64,000 nt of DNA from Mesorhizobium sp. B1-1-8 (GTDB taxonomy: Bacteria; Pseudomonadota; Alphaproteobacteria; Rhizobiales; Rhizobiaceae), in assembly GCF_006442795.2 (NCBI RefSeq), contig NZ_CP083956.1:4069501-4133500 (forward strand), written 5' to 3'. The position numbers and the translations under genes were made by a program. Under the pieces are notes generated by a model that made no database searches, was not told the DNA's origin, and saw only the letters and a program-made list of their open reading frames with translations. Below are positions 36,316 through 44,481 of the stretch, piece after piece; the first letter of the stretch is position 1; the number at the start of each line of letters is the position of its first letter.

Positions 36316-37568
36316 GCGCATCCGCGCCCGCCGTTGCGCTCGGCCTCAAGGCCAACTGGAAGCAGTTTTCGCTTTTGGTGCTGATCAACGCCTTCGTCGG
36401 CGGCATGGTAGGCATCGAACGGACCGTCGTGCCGCTGATCGGCGCCGAGGAATTCGGCATCGCCTCGACCACGCTCGTCACCTCCTTCATCGTCAGCTTC
36501 GGCGTGGTCAAGGCCTGCGCCAACTTGGTGTCCGGCCAGCTTGCCGACACATGGGGCCGCAAGCGGGTTCTCATCCTCGGATGGCTGTTCGGCCTGCCGG
36601 TGCCCTTCATCATCATTGCGGCACCAAGCTGGGGCTGGATCGTCGCCGCCAACGCGCTGCTTGGCATCAACCAGGGGCTCGCCTGGTCGATGACCGTGAT
36701 CATGAAGGTCGATCTGGTCGGGCCGAAATCACGCGGGCTTGCGGTCGGCCTCAATGAATTCGCCGGCTACCTCGCCGTCGGCGTCACGGCCTTCCTCACC
36801 GGCTATCTGGCGAGCCGCTACGGGCTGCGTCCCGTGCCGATCTATCTCGGCGTCGGCTATGCGGTCCTAGGTGCGGCGCTGTCGATCCTGCTCGTGTGTG
36901 ACACGCGCGAGCATCTGCGGCTGGAACTGGCGAACCATCCGAAAGCAGCTTCGCCGCTGAGCTTCAGCGAGATCTTCATGCTGACCTCGTTCGGCGACCG
37001 CAATCTGTTCGCAGCCTCGCAGGCCGGCCTGGTCAACAACCTCAACGACGGCATGAGTTGGGGACTGTTTCCGCTCTTCTTCGCGGCCAATGGGCTGGGG
37101 ATCGAGCGCATCGGCATCCTCAAGGCCGTGTATCCTGCCGTCTGGGGCATCTTACAGGTGGCGACCGGCCCGTTGAGCGACCGCTGGGGCCGCAAGGGCC
37201 TGATCGTCGCCGGCATGTGGGTGCAGGCGGCGGGACTTCTCACCACCGCACTGACGCGCGATTTCGACTGGTGGCTGCTGGCGAGCCTGCTGCTCGGCCT
37301 CGGCACTGCGATGGTCTATCCGAGCCTGATCGCGGCGGTGTCGGACGCCTCGCATCCCTCCTGGCGGGCGCGCTCGCTCAGCGTCTACCGTTTCTGGCGC
37401 GATCTCGGCTATGCGGTGGGCGCGCTGTCGGCGGGGCTGATCGCCGACTTCTTCGGCTTCGTCGCGGCAATCGCAGCAATCGCGGCGCTGACCTTCCTGT
37501 CCGGCGCGATCATAGCGGTGGCGATGCGGGAGACAACGGCCTTAACGCCGGCACGAGGCGACGGCTAG
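36312..37568 (+). CDS. MFS transporter linked to the persulfide operon
   Basis: A 418-residue major facilitator with twelve predicted helices. The MFS loop motif GQLADTWGRKRVLI is after helix 2 and its counterpart GPLSDRWGRKGLIV after helix 8. The start is TTG at 36312, overlapping the stop codon of the dioxygenase-like gene, so the two are translationally coupled. The likely role is export or import of a sulfur compound or toxicant that triggers the operon; the substrate is not visible from sequence. Confidence 0.88.
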   Translation: MSASAPAVALGLKANWKQFSLLVLINAFVGGMVGIERTVVPLIGAEEFGIASTTLVTSFIVSFGVVKACANLVSGQLADTWGRKRVLILGWLFGLPVPFIIIAAPSWGWIVAANALLGINQGLAWSMTVIMKVDLVGPKSRGLAVGLNEFAGYLAVGVTAFLTGYLASRYGLRPVPIYLGVGYAVLGAALSILLVCDTREHLRLELANHPKAASPLSFSEIFMLTSFGDRNLFAASQAGLVNNLNDGMSWGLFPLFFAANGLGIERIGILKAVYPAVWGILQVATGPLSDRWGRKGLIVAGMWVQAAGLLTTALTRDFDWWLLASLLLGLGTAMVYPSLIAAVSDASHPSWRARSLSVYRFWRDLGYAVGALSAGLIADFFGFVAAIAAIAALTFLSGAIIAVAMRETTALTPARGDG

Positions 37569-37672
37569 CACGCCTGCAAGGAAACCCGCGTTTACGATAT
37601 CCGAAGCTTCATGCTGCCAGAGGAGAGCCTGTCAGATACTATGGCGCAGGTGAATTCTCCTCGAGATCGTTC

Positions 37673-38755
37673 ATGAGCAGCACGACACGCATGCCGTGGG
37701 TGGACACGGCAAAAGGTCTTTCCATCATCCTGGTGGTGATGATGTATTCCGCTTACAACACCGGTGAATACACTGGCGGCGTCGGCTTCCTGCATTATGT
37801 CATCGGCTTCGCGACGCCGTTCCGCATGCCGGAATTCTTCCTGATCTCGGGGCTGTTCCTGTCGCAGGTCATCGACCGGCCGTGGCGGCGCTATATCGAC
37901 CGGCGCGTCGTCCACTATCTCTATTTCTACGTGCTGTGGGCGATCATCTCGATCGGGCTGAAGATCGGCATCTTCAGCCGCGATCCCAATGGCATGCTGC
38001 ACGACCTCGCCATGGCCGTCATCCAGCCCTATGGCGTGTTGTGGTTCATCTATATGCTGGCGGTGTTCGGGCTCGTCATCCGCGCGCTGCGCGAGCTTCG
38101 CGCGCCGCACTGGATCGTCATCCCGATCGCCGCCGCGCTGCAAATGTGGGCGCCGCAGTCGGCGAGCTACGCGCTCACCCAGTTCGCCGCGTATTTCGTC
38201 TTCTTCTATCTCGGCTTCGTCCTGGCGCCGCTGGTGTTCCGGCTCGTCGCATGGACGCAGGAGCGCCCGGCGATAGCTGCTGCCGGCCTGCTCGCCTGGG
38301 CGATCGTGAATGGCCTGCTCGTCTATTCGCCGGGCTATGCCATGCAGCCGGTCGGCATGCAGATGGGCCTGGCGGCATGGCCGCCGCTGCATCTGACGCT
38401 CGCCGTCGCCGGCGCGGTGGCGCTCTGCGTTCTCGGCGGCTTCCTGTCGAAATTCGCTTCCATGGAATGGCTGCGCTGGCTCGGCGAGCACTCGCTGGTC
38501 GTCTATGTCGCCTTCACCATCCCGATGTCGATCGTGCGTGGCGTTGCGCTCTCAAGCGGGCTCGTCACAGACACCGGCACGCTCAGCCTAGTCGTGCTTC
38601 TTACCTCGGTGATCAGCCCGGTGATCCTCTATTTCATCGTCAAGCGCATCGGCTTCGGCATGTTCTTGTTCGAGCGGCCGGCCTGGGCGCATATCGACAG
38701 GCCGAATGCCGGACAGGTTTCCGGCGTGGCACGGCCGGCGCGCGAGGCGGCCTGA
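37673..38755 (+). CDS. Acyltransferase family 3 membrane protein (YcfT-like)
   Basis: A 360-residue inner-membrane protein with about ten helices and the acyltransferase-3 opening pattern WVDTAKGLSIILVVMMYSAYN, followed by MPEFFLISGLFLSQ. Members transfer acyl or succinyl groups to sugars or other cell-surface molecules across the membrane. Length and plan resemble E. coli YcfT, whose substrate is unknown. The ATG at 37673 was chosen because the open frame upstream is an out-of-frame shadow of the MFS gene. It stands 104 bases after the MFS gene and may be separately expressed. Confidence 0.85.
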   Translation: MSSTTRMPWVDTAKGLSIILVVMMYSAYNTGEYTGGVGFLHYVIGFATPFRMPEFFLISGLFLSQVIDRPWRRYIDRRVVHYLYFYVLWAIISIGLKIGIFSRDPNGMLHDLAMAVIQPYGVLWFIYMLAVFGLVIRALRELRAPHWIVIPIAAALQMWAPQSASYALTQFAAYFVFFYLGFVLAPLVFRLVAWTQERPAIAAAGLLAWAIVNGLLVYSPGYAMQPVGMQMGLAAWPPLHLTLAVAGAVALCVLGGFLSKFASMEWLRWLGEHSLVVYVAFTIPMSIVRGVALSSGLVTDTGTLSLVVLLTSVISPVILYFIVKRIGFGMFLFERPAWAHIDRPNAGQVSGVARPAREAA

Positions 38756-38771
38756 GCGAGGCCGCCTTTCG

Positions 38772-39431
38772 CTATCTGCGACCAGAGCCCTTGTCCGCCG
38801 CGCCATGTCCGGGACGACGGACGGCCTTGATCTTGCCGCTGCTGCCGCCACCGCAGAAAAAGCAGCCGCCACCATCGGATTCCAGTCCCGAGACACCGGA
38901 GGGCATCGCCACCTCCTGCAGCACGTCGCCTGTCTCGGGATCAATGCGCAGCAGATCGCCCTCCTCGCCTTCCCAGGTGGCATGCCAGAGCTCGCCGTCA
39001 ACCCAGGTGACGCCGGTGACGACGCGTTTCGACTCGATGATGCGGATCACCTTGCCGGTTTCAGGATCGATCTGATGGATCTTGTGCGCCCTATATTCGC
39101 CGACCCAGAGCGAACCTTCGGCCCAGGCAAGCCCCGAATCGCCGCCATTGCCGGGGGCGGGAATGGTGGCGACGATCTTGCCGGTCTTCGGGTCGACCTT
39201 GTGGATGCGGTCCTCAGCGATCTGGTAGAGGTGCTCGCCGTCGAAGGCGGTTCCGGCATGCGAGGCGACATCGATCGACTGCACGATCGCGCCGCTCTCC
39301 GGATCAAGCGCCTTCAACTTGTCGCCGGTGGCGAACCAGATATTCTTGCCGTCATAGGTGACACCATTGACGCGCTCGGCGTCCGGAAAGGGTCCATATT
39401 CACGCAGGATTTCCGCAGCCGCTCGTTTCAT
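38772..39431 (-). CDS. Beta-propeller (PQQ/NHL-like) repeat protein
   Basis: A 219-residue protein built of short repeats of the type LxxIDPxTGxV (ALDPESGAIVQSID, KVDPKTGKIVATI, QIDPETGKVIRIIE, RIDPETGDVLQEVA), so one beta-propeller of four to five visible blades without a signal peptide. The C-terminus has an unusual GGGCFFCGGGSSG stretch with a Cys pair. It resembles glutamine-cyclotransferase-like propellers but lacks obvious catalytic residues. The ATG at 39431 has GGAG six bases upstream. It is followed on the same strand by nothing and preceded by a regulator gene (39469-40689), with which it forms a unit. Confidence 0.7.
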   Translation of the reverse strand: MKRAAAEILREYGPFPDAERVNGVTYDGKNIWFATGDKLKALDPESGAIVQSIDVASHAGTAFDGEHLYQIAEDRIHKVDPKTGKIVATIPAPGNGGDSGLAWAEGSLWVGEYRAHKIHQIDPETGKVIRIIESKRVVTGVTWVDGELWHATWEGEEGDLLRIDPETGDVLQEVAMPSGVSGLESDGGGCFFCGGGSSGKIKAVRRPGHGAADKGSGRR

Positions 39432-39468
39432 TGTGATCTCCATCGATCTGAACAATCTTGCCTGAACC

Positions 39469-40689
39469 CTAGTCGCTCGGCAGCGGACCCGGGAGTAACA
39501 AGACGGTCGGGAAACCGATCACTGGCGGCATCATCCAGCGACGCGCCCGGCCACGGCCGATTGCCTGCGCCTTGTTTTGCGCCGCAAGATCCTCCAGCGC
39601 CCGCTGCACGGTGCGGGCGCTGGCGCCAAGCGCGATCGCCAGCGCCGAGCTCGACCACGACTCGCCGTCGGCAAGAAAAGCAAGCACTGCGCCATGTTCT
39701 TCCTCGACCGGCGGCGCCAGGACGACGACCTCGCCGGCGCTGAGCGGCGTCAGCGCAAAACCGGCGGCCGTCGCGTTGATTTCGGCCAGAGCGCCGAGTT
39801 CGGCGCGCAGCCGCCCCATCTCCACGCGCAGCCGCGCGCGGTGCGATTCATCGGCGTGCTTTGCCCGGAAGGCGCGACGAAGCAGCGTTTCGCGCGGCGC
39901 ATCCGCCGGCCAGGCTTCGGCGAGAGCGCGCGCCAGCGCAAACAGCACCGGCCGCGTCGCCAGCGAAACCGCCGCATCGGCCTGGCGCACGACATTGCGG
40001 CAGGCATCGATGACCAGCGCGCCGGACGCCAGCAGCGCCTCGACCTCGTCGAGCAGGAGCGGTTTCTCCGCGCCTTGCGCGATGAGCCGCGCGACGGGCG
40101 CCTTCAGCACCAGCGACGCGGTCTCGACCTCCGCCTTCAGCGCCGGAATGTTGGCCTCGTAAGCGGCAAGCGATGCGCGACCGAACGCCGAGCGCGCCGC
40201 CTTCGTCCTCAGACGCCTGACCGCAATGCCCGCGGCCGCCAGTTCATGCGCGACGCGCGCCACCGGCGGCAACGGCCCCGGATCGAAGCCGGCAAGCAGG
40301 CGCTCGGCCTCGTCGAGGCGGCCGATCAGGATCAGCCGGCGCGCCTCGAGGCTGCCGGCATAGGCTGCGTTGATGCGGTCGCCATGTGCCAGCAGCGTCG
40401 CCCGCGCCGATCTTAACGCCTTTTCCGGCCAGCCGAGGTCGCGCGAGACCAGCGCGATCTCGGCCTCGGCGACGACGCAGCGCGCGCGGGCGACGGTCTC
40501 CCTCAAACTGAAGGCGCGGGCGGCGCTCTTCAGCAGCGCCTTTGCCTTGGCGAAGTCGCCGAGCTGCGCCATCGCAATGCCGCGCAGCGCCAGCGCCGGC
40601 GCATCCTCGCGCAAGGCAACGCGCTTCAGGGCGCCGAGCGGATCGCCCGCGGCAAGCGCACGCCCGGCGGCATTGATCAGCGAGTCCAT
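39469..40689 (-). CDS. Large HTH regulator with TPR-like N-terminal region
   Basis: A 406-residue protein. The first 200 or so residues are alanine-rich helical repeats with a TPR-like pattern (AMAQLGDFAKAKALLKSAARAF, GRLDEAERLLAGF), and the last 90 contain a winged HTH (SWSSSALAIALGASARTVQRALEDL). Such proteins act as transcription regulators with a protein-protein scaffold. The ATG at 40689 was chosen; the open frame upstream to 40944 is a shadow of the DUF899 gene. It is divergent from the DUF899 gene at 40814 and upstream of the beta-propeller gene, so it probably controls both. Confidence 0.75.
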   Translation of the reverse strand: MDSLINAAGRALAAGDPLGALKRVALREDAPALALRGIAMAQLGDFAKAKALLKSAARAFSLRETVARARCVVAEAEIALVSRDLGWPEKALRSARATLLAHGDRINAAYAGSLEARRLILIGRLDEAERLLAGFDPGPLPPVARVAHELAAAGIAVRRLRTKAARSAFGRASLAAYEANIPALKAEVETASLVLKAPVARLIAQGAEKPLLLDEVEALLASGALVIDACRNVVRQADAAVSLATRPVLFALARALAEAWPADAPRETLLRRAFRAKHADESHRARLRVEMGRLRAELGALAEINATAAGFALTPLSAGEVVVLAPPVEEEHGAVLAFLADGESWSSSALAIALGASARTVQRALEDLAAQNKAQAIGRGRARRWMMPPVIGFPTVLLLPGPLPSD

Positions 40690-40813
40690 GCAACGCCCGC
40701 CTCGAGGCCCGCCGCAGCAAATCGCGTCACACTTGTAACTCTCACCATCGAAGCGTCTGGCCCTATGTCTGTCCTCGTCATCCCCAACCAAACCCAAGAA
40801 CGGGACAAGAGCA

Positions 40814-41563
40814 ATGACCCAACATATGAAGACACCACCGGTCGTTTCGCAGGAAGCATGGGAAGGCGCGTATGAAGAGATGCTGGTTAAGGAAAAGACC
40901 CTGACCCGCGCCCGCGACGCGCTCGCCGCCGAACGCCGCCGCATGCCGTGGATGCTTGTCGAAAAAGACTATGTGTTCGAAGGCCCGAACGGCAAGATGA
41001 GCCTGCTCGACCTCTTCGAAGGCCGCCGCCAGCTCATCATCTACCGCGCCTTCTTCGAGCCCGGCGTCTATGGCTGGCCGGAACATGCCTGCCGCGGCTG
41101 CTCGCTCGGCGCAGACCAGGTCGGCAATCTCGCCCATCTCAACGCCCGCGACACCACGCTTGCCTACGCCTCGCGCGCCCCACAGGCCGACATCCAGCGG
41201 CTGAAGCAGCGGATGGACTGGAAGATGCCCTGGTACACCATCACCGACAGCTGGGATAAGGATTTCGGCGTCGACGAATGGCACGGCCACAACGTCTTCA
41301 TCCGTGACGGCAAGCGCATCTTCCGCACCTATTTCGTCAACAACCGCGGCGACGAAGCCTTTGGCACTGTCTGGAGCTATCTCGACGTCACGCCGCTCGG
41401 CCGCCAGGAGGTGTGGGAGGATTCGCCCGAGGGGTATCCGCAGACCCAGACCTACAAATGGTGGAACTGGCACGACAATTACGAGGAAGGCGCGGCGCCC
41501 GATCAGAGATGGGTCGAGGTGTCGGATGCCGGGGAAGCGGCGTTCCGCAACAAGGACGCCTGA
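40814..41563 (+). CDS. DUF899 thioredoxin-like protein (intact)
   Basis: A 249-residue DUF899 protein with a thioredoxin-like fold: WMLVEKDYVFEGPNGKMSLLDLF, then RQLIIYRAFFEPGVYGWPEHACRGCSLGADQ, where the thioredoxin CxxC position is CRGC, and later WYTITDSWDKDFGVDEW. Family members have no proven reaction; redox or peroxide-type chemistry is likely. A second, frameshifted DUF899 gene is at 33916, about 6 kb away, and the two differ greatly. A strong stem-loop terminator follows 12 bases after the stop. It is divergent from an HTH regulator. Confidence 0.88.
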   Translation: MTQHMKTPPVVSQEAWEGAYEEMLVKEKTLTRARDALAAERRRMPWMLVEKDYVFEGPNGKMSLLDLFEGRRQLIIYRAFFEPGVYGWPEHACRGCSLGADQVGNLAHLNARDTTLAYASRAPQADIQRLKQRMDWKMPWYTITDSWDKDFGVDEWHGHNVFIRDGKRIFRTYFVNNRGDEAFGTVWSYLDVTPLGRQEVWEDSPEGYPQTQTYKWWNWHDNYEEGAAPDQRWVEVSDAGEAAFRNKDA

Positions 41564-41574
41564 GCGTGAAGCGA

Positions 41575-41610
41575 CTCTGGCGGCGCGAGCTGCGCCGCCA
41601 GAGCCGATTT
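41575..41610 (+). terminator. Rho-independent terminator after DUF899
   Basis: A 12-base perfect stem, CTCTGGCGGCGC and GCGCCGCCAGAG, with the loop GAGCT, followed by CCGATTTT. It directly follows the DUF899 stop codon at 41563. Confidence 0.8.
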
Positions 41611-41650
41611 TCGGCGCCCCGCGGGCCTAACCACTTTGAAGGTGGATAAG

Positions 41651-41911
41651 ATGAGCACCGACAAAACCTCCCTATCCGCCGCCCCTCGCCCCGCCGGCTT
41701 AAGCAGCTTCGGCCTCGCCGACTGGCTATGCCTCGCCGCGGCGCCGACCTTCGCGATCATGGCGCTGCTGACGGCCGCCTATGGCGGTCAGGACATGATG
41801 TGCATGTCCGGCCATGAAGCCTCGATGCTGAGCGGCATGGTGCCGATGTATCTGCTGATGGCCGCTTTCCACCTCGCGCCCTGGCTGCGGCTGGCAACCC
41901 GCCGGGCGTGA
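41651..41911 (+). CDS. Small membrane protein of unknown function
   Basis: An 86-residue protein with two hydrophobic helices (ADWLCLAAAPTFAIMALLTAAYG and MLSGMVPMYLLMAAFHLAPWL) joined by a Met/Cys-rich loop (QDMMCMSGHEASM). The Met/Cys/His residues in that loop could bind copper or another metal, but this is only a suggestion. It lies 40 bases after the terminator of the DUF899 gene and is preceded by GGTGGATAAG. No family is recognised. Confidence 0.6.
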   Translation: MSTDKTSLSAAPRPAGLSSFGLADWLCLAAAPTFAIMALLTAAYGGQDMMCMSGHEASMLSGMVPMYLLMAAFHLAPWLRLATRRA

Positions 41912-41982
41912 GATTTCGTACCGACTGCAACTCGAGCGATCTCGGCAGAGCGCCGTCTTTGTCCCTCTTACAGGGCCCCGTG

Positions 41983-42684
41983 CTATATTATCGCAGTGAC
42001 CCTGCCCGCCGCATCGAGGCGACAACCGACCTGCGCCTGCCGGACCTCGATGCCACCTTTTCTCGCGTAATCTACTCGCACGGTGATCGGCGCCGTCAGT
42101 CCACCCCGACGTGGACGCAAGGAGCCTGCGCTTACCGCATGGACGCTGATGGCGCCAAGCGGCGTCGCAGCGGCCATGATCGCCGCGCGGCAGGCCCGCA
42201 CGACCGCAACTGGCGTACCGGGCTTCGCTTTCAGTGCTCCCAGAGATCCAAAGGGATACCCCATGGTTAAATCACCGGCTCTGGAAGGCCTGAGGACGGA
42301 TGGCAGGGTGATCGATTGCCTGGCGGTCTTGCCATGGGCTGGTGCAGTGGTGACTGCAGCCGGACTATCGGGCGCGGTAGCCGATCCGTCTTCGGCGGAC
42401 GGATCGTCGCCCACGCCGATACCTGTCGAAACGCTTCCGCTCGTGCTACCGACGGTGCTGCCGGCACTGACGCCGGTGTTACCTGCGCCGACCGAGGCTC
42501 CAACGTTTGCTCCGCCCACGCCGTCGACGCTCGTACCCGCCCCCACGGATACGCCTTGCGAACCGGCACTCACGCCAGCACCGATCCCGAGGCCGCCGAC
42601 TTTGCCGCCTAGACCCGCCTCCAGTGCCGAGGCAGGCCCGATTGCGACCCCGATCGTCAGCGCGGCTATGATGTATTTTTTCAT
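41983..42684 (-). CDS. Secreted Gly/Ser/Val-rich protein
   Basis: A 233-residue protein with a signal peptide (MKKYIIAALTIGVAIGPASA), followed by about 75 residues rich in Gly, Ala, Ser and Val with a loose repeat (VGAGTSVDGVGGANVGASVG). A more ordered C-terminal half contains two cysteines (VVRACRAAI, QVGCRLDAAG). The glycine repeats suggest an extended or beta-rich surface segment. Similar short Gly-rich exported proteins are common in rhizobia and have no known role. The antisense frame through the same region is longer but has no signal or family match. Confidence 0.65.
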   Translation of the reverse strand: MKKYIIAALTIGVAIGPASALEAGLGGKVGGLGIGAGVSAGSQGVSVGAGTSVDGVGGANVGASVGAGNTGVSAGSTVGSTSGSVSTGIGVGDDPSAEDGSATAPDSPAAVTTAPAHGKTARQSITLPSVLRPSRAGDLTMGYPFGSLGALKAKPGTPVAVVRACRAAIMAAATPLGAISVHAVSAGSLRPRRGGLTAPITVRVDYARKGGIEVRQAQVGCRLDAAGRVTAII

Positions 42685-42721
42685 TATTTCCCCCTTGCGG
42701 CATACATTTCGCTCGCTGTCT

Positions 42722-43759
42722 TCACTGACGCGGGTCGAGGCCTTTCGGCGGTCGCGTTGGGAGCAATGCTTCGGGAAGAGCGATGGTCGTCAGCAAAACA
42801 CGTTGCGGTGATCTTTGAACCTTCACTTTCTGTTTTTCCGGCGAGCCCGGTTTACGGGCTGGCCGGACGCCCGAACGCGATGATGCATTTGCAAGTCCAC
42901 GCTCGGGGGCATGCGCCTTCGGCGCGCTCTCCACAGCCGCAGCGCGGCGCTGATCCTTGGCGATTTCGATCGTCTCACGCGCGGCACTCAGACTGCGAGC
43001 CAAGCCGGTAGCCCTTTCACGCTCCTGGTCGAGCTCCGCTCTCAATGCTATCGAGTTCTGCTTCAAGGCATCGCGCTCCTTGCGAACGATGTCGAGGTCA
43101 TGCGCAGCTCGCTCGCGTTCTAGTTCGAATGTTTCTCCGGCCTGCTTTGAAGCGGCCTCGGCCGCCTGTCGGTCCTTTACGGCTTTGGCCTGCTCGACCG
43201 CGGCCAGATTTGCGCTTGTCTTAAGAGCATCGATCGTTTGGCGAGCCCTGGCGAGTTCCTGTTCCAGGAGCTCAACCTTCCGGCGCTCGTCATCAAGCGC
43301 CCGCGTCGCAGAAGCCGGAGGGACTTCCACCGAAGGATGCGCTTCAGGCGTGGCGCCTTTCTCGCTGTCCCAGAGACTGGTTGCCGCCTTGAGATTTTCG
43401 ATGACACGCTGCGCGGTCTCCAGACTATGCGCGAGCGCTTCGTCTGTTCGCTGCTGCGCTTCCAGGGCCTGTGCCTGCCTGGCCAGCTCCGCTCGTGCGG
43501 CGGCCAATTCGCGGCGCAAGGCGTCCTCATCCTCGGCAGGCGGCGTTTGCTTGAGAGCCTGCGCTTCAGCGGCCACTAGATCGGGTTTGTTGGATTCGAG
43601 CGCGCCGGGTTGCGCTTTGTCCGGTTCTTTCTCGATACCGGTGTGGTCCGGAACCGACAAGCCGTCGTCCGCGGCAACCGCTGACGCCCCGGGCGCCAAC
43701 TGACTGTTTGCCGGAGATGCCAACAGCAGAATGAGGATTGCCGGAACGAGGGACAGCAT
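42722..43759 (-). CDS. Exported coiled-coil protein
   Basis: About 345 residues: a signal peptide (MLSLVPAILILLLASPANS), a short variable region, then a long run of heptad-like Glu/Ala/Leu/Arg sequence (residues about 80-280; for example RRELAAARAELARQAQALEA) predicted as coiled coil, and a basic, proline-rich tail with RPPKGLDPRQ. The frame opens at 43873 but the ATG at 43759 starts the signal peptide. It looks like a periplasmic or envelope structural protein; a specific family is not recognised. It is 37 bases upstream of the Gly-rich secreted gene, so the two may share an operon. Confidence 0.65.
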   Translation of the reverse strand: MLSLVPAILILLLASPANSQLAPGASAVAADDGLSVPDHTGIEKEPDKAQPGALESNKPDLVAAEAQALKQTPPAEDEDALRRELAAARAELARQAQALEAQQRTDEALAHSLETAQRVIENLKAATSLWDSEKGATPEAHPSVEVPPASATRALDDERRKVELLEQELARARQTIDALKTSANLAAVEQAKAVKDRQAAEAASKQAGETFELERERAAHDLDIVRKERDALKQNSIALRAELDQERERATGLARSLSAARETIEIAKDQRRAAAVESAPKAHAPERGLANASSRSGVRPARKPGSPEKQKVKVQRSPQRVLLTTIALPEALLPTRPPKGLDPRQ

Positions 43760-44144
43760 GGCGTCACAGCCCGCGCCACGTATCTGCTGAAATAAAATTA
43801 AAGGCAGTCGCCTAACAAGGATGAAGTCACAGCGGAGACATTTTGACATGGCACTCTGCGCTTCATCCATCACTGAAACTCACTGACCACGGCACTTTAC
43901 CGCTATTTATTCTCCACTTGATGCACACCGCGCCATTTGAAGCTTAGCTCCTGCTTCCTGCTTTTCGTCATTCGAACGAACGAAACTTCGTTCATTTGCT
44001 GAGGGGTTGGTCCGAAATTCCGAAACCTGCGCCGCTCATTGCCGCATACAAACTGCTCCGTCTGGCCGCTCCAAGGCTTCCCAGGATACCGCCGGCTGGA
44101 CAAGGTGCGGCCTGATTCTCTCCTTGATCTATGCGGCCGTGTTA
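43760..44144. other. Intergenic region with a short inverted repeat
   Basis: About 385 bases without a convincing gene between the coiled-coil gene and the RpiR-like gene, both on the minus strand. The one clear structure is GAACGAA (43978-43984), two bases, TTCGTTC (43987-43993). It could be an operator for the coiled-coil gene downstream or a leftover of a regulator site. Short frames here lack family matches and good ribosome sites. Confidence 0.4.
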
Positions 44145-44477
44145 TCAGCTCGGTTTCCGCTGAGCCTTTCGATCACGAATATAATTTCGGAAGCAGTTCT
44201 GCATTTCTTTGAAGGACCTGAAGCCGAGGTACGGAGCGAGGCGAGATAAGGTCGTCGTTGACACGTTGCAGCGGCGCGCGATCGAGACAGAATTCTCGAA
44301 GGCGACGTAGTCCGGCTCTGCAAACATCACGCGGGCGACAGTTTCCAACTTAGTTGGAAGTATAAGCTCCCGCTTGGCAATCAGCATTTTGAGTTCGTCG
44401 AGCGTTGGCACGCTGGTGTTACGAACTTCGACTTGTCCGGCACCCGCTCGTGATGAAATGGGTAGCCCCAAAGGCAT
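44145..44477 (-). CDS. HTH-only RpiR/MurR-type protein
   Basis: A 110-residue protein consisting only of the RpiR-family N-terminal HTH domain: LETVARVMFAEPDYVAFE, SVSIARRCNVSTTTLSRL and APYLGFRSFKEMQNCFRNYI. The sugar-phosphate-sensing SIS domain that normally follows is absent, and the protein ends in a basic RDRKAQRKPS. The ATG at 44477 is 4 bases after the stop of the PanB-like gene, so it is the last gene of that operon. It may act as a DNA-binding partner without ligand sensing, or be a truncated regulator. Many RpiR proteins control inositol catabolism, which fits its neighbours. Confidence 0.75.
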   Translation of the reverse strand: MPLGLPISSRAGAGQVEVRNTSVPTLDELKMLIAKRELILPTKLETVARVMFAEPDYVAFENSVSIARRCNVSTTTLSRLAPYLGFRSFKEMQNCFRNYIRDRKAQRKPS

Positions 44478-44481
44478 TGTT

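Noticed and set aside
43903..44103. 66-residue minus-strand frame
   Set aside because: No recognisable domain and no good ribosome site; kept only as part of the intergenic entry.
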